Part shown: positions 55,769 through 64,000 of the stretch, piece after piece
How the letters are laid out: the number at the start of each line of letters is the position of its first letter
How positions within the stretch are numbered: the first letter of the stretch is position 1
DNA from: Copromyces sp. CBS 386.78
Taxonomy: Eukaryota > Ascomycota > Sordariomycetes > Sordariales > Sordariaceae
Direction of reading: 5' to 3'
Length of the DNA stretch: 64,000 bases
Assembly: GCA_030685235.1 (NCBI GenBank)
Contig: MU839109.1
Span: 354,120-418,119 of the forward strand
Position numbers and translations under genes: made by a program
The notes under the pieces: generated by a model
Databases searched by the model: none
Seen by the model: only the letters and a program-made list of their open reading frames with translations
Told to the model about the DNA's origin: nothing

Positions 55769-57729
55769 CTAGAGGTTGAACAGCGCAAAGCCAAGGGATG
55801 CCACCAAAGCGGCAGTCACACCCACACTTCTTCCCGGCATAGCAGCGTTCTCGGCGCCGTCTTCATCGCCGTCGCCCTTTCCATCTTTAGACCCAGACCC
55901 AGACCCGGACCCGGACCCAGCAGATCCGGAACTTCCAGATCCGCCATCGTCATTTCCACTATCAGGATGCGTGCTTTTAGCAATGTAAACAGTCGCAGCA
56001 TTGAAGTTAATCTGTTCCCGCTTCGTTAGCATCGTCATGACCACAACAACAACAAAAAAAACAAAAAAAACAAAAAACTTACAACTCCACTCCCAGGACA
56101 CTCATCCCTAATCTCCCTCCCCTCTCTCACCTCCCCATTCATTTCGATCCTCACCTTCCCCCCCTTCTTATTCCCCTTGCCCAATCCCAGCTCCTCAAAC
56201 CCCACCTGAAAGAAGCTCGCCCCTCCCTTCTTCCTCACCTGCTTCACCACCTTTTTCCCCGTGCTCTCCACACTAACCACCACCTGCGTATCCCTCCTAA
56301 CAATCGCCAGCACATTCACCACATCCCTTTCCACCGCCTCCATCGCGCTCCTCTCTCCCTGCTGCCCCCACTTTGTCCCGCCATCGCCACACTCTTCTTT
56401 CCCATTTATAGTAGTAGTAGTAACATTCACCGGCGTCGTCCTATACCACGCGCTAACCACCCCATCGCCCAGTTTCTCCTCTGGCCATTCTCTATCTATA
56501 AGTCCCTCCTCGGCCGAAGTCTTGCCCAGCTTGTACGCAGCAACGTACCAAGGTAACACGGCCCTGAACCCGCCGTGGTCGAACCCGTTGACGTACGACT
56601 CGGCTTCGGAGAGGATCTGCGACGGCACGAGGTCCGAGATGTAGTGCGATTCGGCAAAGTCGTTCCAGGTGATGATCTGGAGGAGGTCCGGAGAGCCACC
56701 ACCACCACCACTGCCCGAGTCCATGTTGGCATGGTTCAGAGAAAGGGCTTGCGAGAGGCGGGTGGGCCAGAGGGTGTCGGAGGGGGAGTACCAGTTTTTT
56801 TGGTATGACGATAGGCGGGTGTAGAAGTAGGGGGATATGCCCATCATGTAGATTTTGTTGTTGTTGTTGTTGTTGTTGTTTTGGGAGGTGGTGGTGGTGG
56901 TTTTGCTGTTGGGAGAGGTTGATGATGATGATGATGATGATGAGAGGGCGGACAAGTAGCCGTCGTCGGAAAAGGTGGTGAGTTGGGATTGGGAAGGGCG
57001 GGGCCAGGCGTCAAAGGAGACTTTTAGTTTCGGGGGGTCGTTAGCATCCAGTCTCTCATCAAGTCAGGTACCTACCTACGGTAAGGAGAAAAGAAAGAAA
57101 AGAGGAAACTGAAACTTACAAGCCCCATCGATATCCCCCACCCTCTCCCTCACCCCTTCGGGCCCAACACTACTCCAATCCGGCACAAACACAATATCCC
57201 CCGCCACCTTCTTCCTCACCTCCCTCCAGCTCTCCCGGAAGTCAACTCCCTCGAATGTGCTGACCAACGGTTTGCCATCAATCTTGAACTGCGCCGGCTC
57301 GTCCTTGAAGGAGTTGGTTAGGTTGGCGATGTAATCGACTGTCCACCCATCATCTGGACCTGAGGCGCTGAAGTCAAAGGACAAAAAGAGACTGAAGTTG
57401 GCAAATGTTGAGGCCGCTTCGTAGGCTGTGTGTAGTGATGAGAAGGTGAAGTGGTCTGCGGCCCCGATGTTGAGAGCGAAGCCGTCGATGGAGGCTGCGG
57501 ATGCTGAGCGGATGTCACGCTTCCATTGGTCGGTGGTTTGGTTGAGGGTTAGGCCGACCTGTGGTGGGAGAAGGAGGAGTGTAAATTAGTGGTGAGTTAT
57601 GATGGCAAAGGGGCGAGAGAAAGAGAAGGGATGAGATGGATGCGAGAAGGAAGTGAGAAGAGATGACATTAAGTATATGTGAGCATGACTTACCATGTAA
57701 TGGGCAAAGACCGACTTGGGGACGATCAT
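55769..57729 (-). CDS. GH71 alpha-1,3-glucanase (mutanase type) with GPI-anchor signal
   Basis: Four exons on the minus strand: 57729-57694, 57558-57120, 57020-56083, 56011-55769; phases agree, 551 residues. The start FAHYMVGLT and DIRSASAASIDGFALNIG are the usual N-terminal GH71 segments, followed by FVPDWSSVGP, SFDAWPRP, YFTRLSSYQKNWYSPSD-like and ITWNDFAESHYISD blocks with the conserved acidic residues. The enzyme would hydrolyse alpha-1,3-glucan of fungal walls. The C terminus has a Ser/Gly linker (GSGSGSGSGS) and a terminal hydrophobic helix (VTAALVASLGFALFNL) that fits GPI anchoring to the plasma membrane or wall. No N-terminal signal peptide is visible from this ATG, so an upstream exon may be missing. 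The third exon carries an Asn run (ORF N8) and Ser run. Two introns have AAG acceptors. Confidence 0.85.
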
Positions 57730-60177
57730 GATGGGCAACTAACTGAGTGAATATCAAGAGGTACTGTGGGCAATAACCTCCAGTCGACGTCTGTGGAGAG
57801 ACTTGTAGGATGTATGCTCAAGTCGGCTGGTCCGTCCCAATGAGCTGAGCTGCCCTAACCCAGTTCCTTGCTGGTCTGGTGCCTCAACTTCAACCTCGAC
57901 GTCGGACTGGACTCACACAGTTAACAGACCGAAACCTCCAAGTGACCACCGGTGCACAACAGTCTCACGCAAGGGGGAACTCACCTCATATACCACCACC
58001 CCATCACCACCCACGTGCATCAAAGACAAAAGTCTTTCAACGCCAACAGATAACACCATACCAACTGCACTAGCCTCCGTCACTAGTGTAGCTCCCTGTC
58101 CATGCGCAGTGTCATGACCCCCCATCTTCCGAGCTTCTTACTGTATCCATCCCATCAAATCACCCTCGTCCGCCGGTGATTGTATTCCCTTCAGTCCCCG
58201 GTCAGGTCCCGGCCATGCCTTTCCATCGTGGCATTCTGCAGTCTGCAGTCTGCAGTCTGCACAGAGAGCATTGCAAAATGGCGTGCGTTCGGTAGGTAGG
58301 TGACCATTGCCCCTTTCTTGGCGTCCATTCTGTTCTTTCGAGGTTAACCCTTTTAGTCTCGCCGTTCGTCGGGGGGGCATTCATTAGCTCTAGTCTAGCC
58401 TCTCTATCAAAGGTCGAGTCAGAGGGCATATCAAATGTGGAGGGTACCTTTAATTTCCCATTGCTTTTAGTTTGTACTGCTGCCATATCCGCTGTCAGGC
58501 ATCGCACGGCGTAACGCTCGAACTTTTTCCCTAGTCTACCTTGGTCTCTAAGGTAGTAACTTGGGTCTTGGTGTTTTTTTGGTAAGACACGTCTCGCTAG
58601 GTCGCTAGAAAAGTTAGCGCTCAGTGCAGCCTGGCCGCTTTACTGTTTCTGTCGTTTGATATCCGTTCGACATCGGGGCTTTCCGTTCTGTCTCCCCCGG
58701 TCCCCGAGAGTGTGCCGCTCCGGGTATAGGCAGCCGGATTGTCTCCCATTTTCCTTGTTGAGATATCTAGGTACCTACATAGGTAGTACTTTCTGCTGAA
58801 GCGAATTAAGCGCAAGGTTTCTCCAGAGCCGCTTGTTCCTTAAAGGTTCCAGTTGTAGTGTAAGGTATGTACCTTGCACGGTTCGTCAGGACGTCAGTGG
58901 CTTGCCCATTGCCTGGCAGGTTGTAAGTTCGCGGATTTGATTTTCCCATGGATCGTTATCATGGCCAATTGTCCATCGTACTGTACCGTTCGGTTCAATC
59001 TTTGAGTTCGACCCGGATCTGCTACCACCGTTCGCATGGACTTATTCTGGCCTCCTCTCCTTTCTTTCTCCTCCCCTCTTTCCCTTCTTCTCTCCCAGTT
59101 TCTCCACGACAAGTAACCACCCGCGCGAGCCATGCCAAGTGGAAAGTCTGTCTCATTTCAAAGGTTCTTTTCGATGGGCACTCTTCCGGCTGCTTTCCAG
59201 CCCTGTGAGTGGTTCACGACTGCCGCCAAGTACCTGCCAAGATATAAAACGCCCAACCTGTAGGGCCAACAGCATTAAGCTAAGCTAGCGTTGACCGAGA
59301 CCGAGCCTAGACTCGAAGCAGTGTAGTAGCGTTCGTTCGAGCGTGCCTGGCATAGTGTACAGTATGTGTACTTACTTCGCCGATCAAGGGTCTTTGAGTG
59401 TTCTTGTGCCTAGGTACCTATATAGGTACCCGTACGACTCACGGCGCCTTGAGGGTTTGTTTCTCTTTGCTCTGTAGACAAATGTAAGGCACCAACGATT
59501 ATTGGTCTTGTCGACAACCTAAGAATTGATCCTAGCAGTGAGAACTAAGGCTGGGAAAAGACGGGGTTTGATCTACCTACCTCAAGCCTCGGTGCGTGCA
59601 ATGTTTTCGAGAAAAACGTGTTGGCGTTCTGCCTAGGTACCGAACTTGGACTAGTGGCCAGACCGATCCATCCAGATTCCACTTTCCAGGCAACCCGTCA
59701 AAGTGCCCCTGAACTCTGAAGCAAATCTTTTCGATGGGGCATGGGGGGAAGACGCGGGGATGAAAGGCCGAGAACGCCGTCACGGTTATCACGGCTTCAT
59801 TCTGGCGTTTTCTACTCCTAGACGGGTCGGAAGTTCGGCAAGTTCCAACGGTTGAAGCCACAATCGACAAGCAAAGCACGGCCTTGGCAATCAAGATTGG
59901 ATGCAGTTAGGCTGAGTTGCTTGGGGCGAAGGAGGAGAGCAAGCCATGTGATTTGGACTGGCGAGACTGAACAGGTTGCGCATTCGACACCGAGGAAATC
60001 ATCAACAGCTTCTTGTGCTGCTTGTGTCATTCCAAGAAACAATAGTTCCAGTGAAGTTTATATTGCCAAGAACAAAGAGGTATCGTCAATAAGTAAAATC
60101 GTCCCTCCATCCGATTCCCCTCCTCCCTTTCATCATCGTTGCCGGCCAACCTCATCCCATGTCCGCCGTACTCGATG
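57730..60177. other. Intergenic region, 2.4 kb
   Basis: No gene recognised; frames are short and lack domains. Several AGGTACCTA-type palindromes occur (near 58769 and 59411-59429) and TCTGCAG is repeated near 58240-58260. Confidence 0.35.
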
Positions 60178-62591
60178 CTAGACCGTTGACTCCGAAACCC
60201 CAGCCTCCTTGACGTTGTCCGTGGCGGGAAGCATCATTGCATTTGCCTCTTCGCCAACGCCCCCGAGCTTTTCGACTTCGCTTCTCCTCGCGCGACGTAG
60301 CCCAATCTCCTTGAGTAGATCTTGATCCTCATCCGGCAGCTGGTATGCAATGCGTGCGATGGCCAGCGAGTCGAGAGTATTCGTCCAGGTCGGGATGCTG
60401 TAGATGTACCATAACAAAAACAGTATTCCCAGGACTTGCAACCCAAGTAAGACGCTGACCACGACCACGCCTGCGGTGGAAACGCTTGGTTTGTTGTATT
60501 CGAGCCCTGGGATGTTCCAAATTGCTGTAGGAGTTACGAACCCGTCGCGGGGATCAAGCGGGTAGATATAGCTCGAACTTGCGATATCTAGCAGGGCCTG
60601 GTTGGCAAAGTACATTGCCATTGAGAGGAACGAGTTTGCATCTTCCCCACCAAAGTCCGGTGGTGTATAGACCGGACGAACAGCGAATCTAGCGTTTTGG
60701 CGATCAAGCGTCGAAACGAGATCCCAGAGGTATTGGTCTTGCCATTTAGCAACAATCACCCTCTTGATTTTGTCCGTTACTTTGCCTGTTACTGGGTCCC
60801 GCACCCAATTGGCATATGAGCAAACAGATGGATAGATGTCGCCATCTTGACCAATGCCGCCGTTAAATTGGTCCATATCATCTTTCCAGTTCACGAAGTG
60901 GAGCGGTACAGTCCGACACAGAGTGCGTGAAACTGCATCGTCTGCCGTCTTGATTGATTGGGCTAGCTTGGAGAAGGAGCCCGGCCCGAAGAGGGCAAGT
61001 AGCGAGAGAGCAAGAGGGCCAGGGATAGTGCTGTTCAAATCTGATATCGGGTCGAAGAAATCAGTCCTATAATTAGGTAGTTAATTATGGGTTAGCAAGT
61101 GGCCAGGTCGACGTAGGGACTAGACCCCCAGGCATGGAATAAAGGAATATAAGATGATGGTCGAGAGGAAGCATGTGGCTAAGCACCGAGTATAACATAC
61201 CTTCTGTTGTTATACCTTCTGTTGTTATCCACGTGGAATCCAGCTTGAACTGCGATTTCCGGAGTCCGGTATGGCGCGGAAACCAAAGGGCCATGTATTC
61301 CATTGTTGAACCGATTGCCAAGTTCGAAGTAGCCAAGACTGCTAGTACCGGTGCACCGATATGCGTCCCCAGAGCGAAACACGCCGGTTTGGATTTCTGA
61401 TTCATTTGCACGGAGTCGTACATAGAACTCCTCGGTGATGTCCTCTCGTAGATACTGCTCCAGTTTCCATGGGCTCTTCTGAAACAGACCGTCGACGCAA
61501 AACTCAATCGTAAGATTCTCGCTTTTGTAGTTCAGGCCACCGTCGTCGCATTGGCTGGGAAAGTCGGATAGTTCACAGTTACAAGTGCTGTTCATCCGCG
61601 TTGCGAGCTGTCGATAAAGGCCGGTGATACTGTCTTTAGGGATTGAACTGGCAAATGCCCTGTTCTTCTCGCCCCCCTCATCTCCCCATGCCCTGTTCTT
61701 CTCGCCCCCCTCATCTCGCCATGCCTTTAGTAAAACGTTATGGGGCGAAAGCGACTTCAGACTACTCCTGGTTCTGGCCACAACCTTGTCCTTTGGAGCC
61801 GTGGCAAGAATAGCAGGAGTTGGGTCAAATCCCACCAACTTTCCAGCAAGATAGTCGGGAGTGATGACACGTGTATTGCCGACGATTTCGTAGTTCGATG
61901 TCTCGTACTTGAAGTTCCGGGTTTCGGAGGGTGTGGCCCCCTGAGGTACGTGAATGATTTCTCGCTGTACAGTGATTGCTCGGATTGGAAGGTGGATGAT
62001 GGCTTTATAGAGCAGAACAAGCGTTAGTACTACAGGGCCTAAAGCCCAAAGGCTTCAAGACAACTTGTACTCACAAATAACAACGAGACCTGAACCCAAT
62101 AAGTAGAGCCAGGATCCATTGGGAGAGGGACTGCCCCATGGACGTATGAACCTCCCATCAGCTAGACTGAACAGCTGCTTGGCGGACAAAGGTTTGTTGA
62201 GGCTTGTCCGTTGAGAGTATGCGGCCGCTGCCCTGGAGAGCAAGTCATAGATGATGGGCAAAGCAGCGACGGCGGCGATATAGCCGAGGATGTCTGTCGC
62301 GTGCACAAGGTTGGTGTTGAAGGTGATATCTCTAGGCTGAGCACGGAAGGTGAGGTTGTGGTAGCCATAGTTTTCTTTGGGTTCTCTGAGATGGAATTTC
62401 CCTTTGTTCAACAAACACGTGAACGCCCAGGGAACGATGAGGAGGGCGAGATAGAGAAATGTAAACAGAAGGGCCCATGGTGAGTTGTGTCGAAGAATTG
62501 TAAACAGACGGGGCCATGGTGAGTCGTGTTGAAGGGCTGGCGTCTTGGCCACCCTGTTGGTCTGCGATGGCTGCTGGGCGGGAGGAGCCAT
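60178..62591 (-). CDS. Hypothetical integral membrane protein with large extracellular domain
   Basis: Three exons on the minus strand, 62591-62075, 62002-61201, 61066-60178; phases agree, 735 residues. Membrane segments: about residues 39-61, 101-118, 161-182 and 639-662. Between the third and fourth is a ~450-residue region with many cysteines (NSTCNCELSDFPSQCDDGG, FCVDGLF, RCTG, CRTVP, SVCSY) and N-glycosylation sites, as expected outside the cell. This build is common in sordariomycete hypothetical proteins of unknown role. Three short in-frame duplications lie in the gene (13, 11 and 5 codons; see repeat and findings). The last duplication copies a splice donor, so exon 2 could end at either of two sites. 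The acceptor of the first intron is AAG. Confidence 0.8.
61200..61232 (-). repeat. 15-bp tandem duplication at a splice donor
   Basis: CTTCTGTTGTTAT(A/C)C occurs twice in a row. On the minus strand each copy begins with an AGAAG|GTAT donor-like site, 15 bases apart. Confidence 0.7.
61655..61720 (-). repeat. 33-bp in-frame tandem duplication
   Basis: Two copies, starting 61655 and 61688, encoding DEGGEKNRAWG and DEGGEKNRAF. Near identical, thus recent. Confidence 0.85.
62461..62536 (-). repeat. 39-bp in-frame tandem duplication
   Basis: Copies start at 62461 and 62500 and encode the HDSPWPRLFTIL / HNSPWALLFTFL pair; the second copy forms the start of the first membrane helix. Confidence 0.8.
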
Positions 62592-63453
62592 TATGGTGAT
62601 GGGGAGGAATGGAAAGCCTTTGATAATACCGCTCTGGTTTGAGGATTATGATCTGGTTTTGTTCCCGTCTTGTCTGTTTCCCGCCGCCCCAGGCTCTGGC
62701 TCTCCCCTTTTGTACATTCAGCATATCAACCACGGAAATATGCCAAGCAGTTCTAGGGGGCGCTAGTCTTGGGCCTAAACGTCCAGTCAGACTCCGATAT
62801 CACCCTCTTAGGTAAATCGTTTCGGCGTTATTTACTCGGAGGAACTGTACAGGGCCAAGAACGCCCTAGGCCAGAGCGGTATCTAGTATCCGTCGAAGCA
62901 CAGGGCTGGAACACGGAGTGGTGCTCCATGTGATGAAAGCTTCGCCTTTGTTGGCTTTCATGGTGAACATTTGCAGTTCTCAGCTGCTTGCTCGTGTCGA
63001 TCGCGATTCCGAATTGAACGGTGGGAGTCAGTCGGTTGTGGACCGGCGGCTCAGAGCAGACGTGGCCGATTAACGGACGGCGAGCAGAAAACCCGGAATC
63101 TCAATGGGAATGAGTTAGGTAATGAAGCAGTTTCGAGGTGGTGTGTCAGCGACTTGTCCATGGTGTTTGCGACAGGAAGGGAATTATGAAATCACCTCAG
63201 TTCTTGGGAGCCAGGGAGAAAGACGGGACTTGGAAGTCCGTGCCCTGGGCCGCCCATTCTCACTGGGCCTTGCCCATTCACTGGCACACGCCTTCCAGGT
63301 ATTTAGGCCGCCCTGGTTTCCGTTTCTCCTCTTCCGTTAGACAACTCCAGAATCAAGCCCTTTTTCGTTGTCGCCTTTTCCAGCCTCCAATAGAAAGACT
63401 TGGGAGGCCTGCGAGTGGAAGAGAGGAATTACTTGGGGGTTGTGGTGCGGCTT
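62592..63453. other. Upstream region of the membrane protein and repeat copy B
   Basis: No gene recognised. Contains the dispersed repeat copy at 63227-63385. Confidence 0.4.
63227..63385 (+). repeat. Dispersed repeat, copy B
   Basis: Direct-orientation partner of 45457-45603, 17.8 kb away. The shared core is GGAAGTCCGT, CCCTGGGCCGCCCATT, TATTTAGGCCGCCCTGGTTT, TTTCGTTGTCGCCTTTTCCAG. It ends some 70 bp before the MITE. Confidence 0.75.
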
Positions 63454-63852
63454 GGGACTTTTCTCAACCCCCTCTTATAAAAGAGGGGGGAAAAAAATTA
63501 TAGGACAAACTTTTATTATGGGACAAACAGAAAGACCAGCGAACCGCTTAGAAAACTGTTAGTAAGGGAAATGCAACAACGAAAACAATATCCAACATTT
63601 TTCTAAAAATCCAAGAAAATTTGAGAAGTGAAAAGAAGCTTCGAAAGGCCTTTTCTTAAAGTTGCATCAATTTCTATTAGCGAGAAAAGTGGGAATGAAG
63701 ATGTTGTTCATATATATTTCGGGTATCTTGGTTCGCGGCGGTTGGACGAATTTTCTAAGCGGTTCGCTAGTCTTTCTGTTTGTCCCATAATAAAAGTTTG
63801 TCCCATACAAAAATTTCCCCCTCTTTAATGAAGAGGGGGTGAGAAAAGTCCC
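63454..63852. mobile_element. MITE with ~102-bp terminal inverted repeats
   Basis: Left arm 63454-63555, right arm 63751-63852. The arms share GGGACTTTTCTCA, CCCCCTCTT, GGGACAAACAGAAAGAC and CGAACCGCTTAGAAAA in inverted order. Each arm also has its own small hairpin (CCCCCTCTT...AAGAGGGGG). The core of ~195 bp has no coding content. A clear target duplication was not seen. Confidence 0.85.
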
Positions 63853-63865
63853 ACTTTCCCTAAGG

Positions 63866-64000
63866 GCGTGTTTGGTGGCTCTGAAATTGGGCTCTGAACT
63901 GTTCCGAGTCGTATATTTAAGAGTGTTGTTTGGTGCCACTCTTAACTCCCTCGCTCTGAAATCGCTGCGAATTTCTGGCTCTGAAATTCATGTCCCCACT
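63866..64000 (+). mobile_element. Possible end of another transposon, cut by the window edge
   Basis: Begins GGGCGTGTTTGGTGGCTCTG, which has the GGGCNTGTTTGG form often seen at ends of hAT or PIF/Harbinger-type elements, and repeats GGCTCTGAA and TGTTTGGTG-like words. The other end is outside the window. Confidence 0.3.

Overview
The window is nuclear DNA of a filamentous ascomycete, most likely a sordariomycete of the Neurospora/Sordaria/Podospora type. The basis is short GT...AG introns with CTAAC/CTGAC-like branch sites, ascomycete families (Rhodopsin-domain membrane protein, P450, TDT transporter, caleosin, GH2 glucosaminidase, GH71 glucanase, Helo-like protein, Dal5-type MFS), and a 10-kb AT-rich block whose damage consists only of C:G to T:A transitions, the mark of repeat-induced point mutation (RIP). 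The genus is an inference.

Layout. 0.3-5.8 kb: two minus-strand genes, a Rhodopsin-domain membrane protein with a repeat-rich tail and a six-exon P450. 7.75 kb: tRNA-Ser(AGA). 8.0-18.4 kb: a heterochromatin-like RIP block made of a ~3.2-kb element with inverted-repeat ends and, against its right end, a complete but dead Ty3/gypsy element (235-bp LTRs, 5-bp target duplication, minus orientation). 19.05-20.7 kb: TDT-family transporter. 20.7-28.2 kb: gene-poor, one His-rich hypothetical gene. 28.2-32.1 kb: a protein with three cysteine modules, a possible 56-residue spliced micro-gene and a conserved-looking hypothetical gene; then an intron-containing tRNA-Asp(GTC). 32.9-37.2 kb: a 1342-residue protein with a Helo-like N-terminal domain and ankyrin-like segments. 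38.9-43.8 kb: caleosin and, divergently, a secreted GH2 exo-beta-D-glucosaminidase. 44.1-45.2 kb: a threefold ~200-bp tandem repeat and a 60-residue ORF that copies the start of the Helo-like domain and ends in a cysteine-rich tail. 47-48 kb: coding-like segments of unresolved structure. 48.1-50.1 kb: a pseudokinase. 51.1-53.1 kb: an MFS transporter carrying two +1 homopolymer frameshifts. 54.0-55.2 kb: an NADPH-dependent alkenal-reductase-like MDR enzyme. 55.8-57.7 kb: a GPI-anchored GH71 glucanase. 60.2-62.6 kb: a four-exon membrane protein with three internal duplications. 63.45-63.85 kb: a MITE, and probably the tip of another element at the window end.

The genes do not form an obvious pathway. 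Wall/chitosan degradation (GH2, GH71), lipid-droplet/oxylipin chemistry (caleosin) and nonself or cell-death-type domains (Helo-like) occur together without a clear operon-like logic. The strongest candidates for something undescribed are the miniature Helo-like ORF at 44988, which shares its first ~27 residues with the large Helo-like gene 8 kb away, the threefold cysteine-module protein at 28186, and the pseudokinase at 48144.
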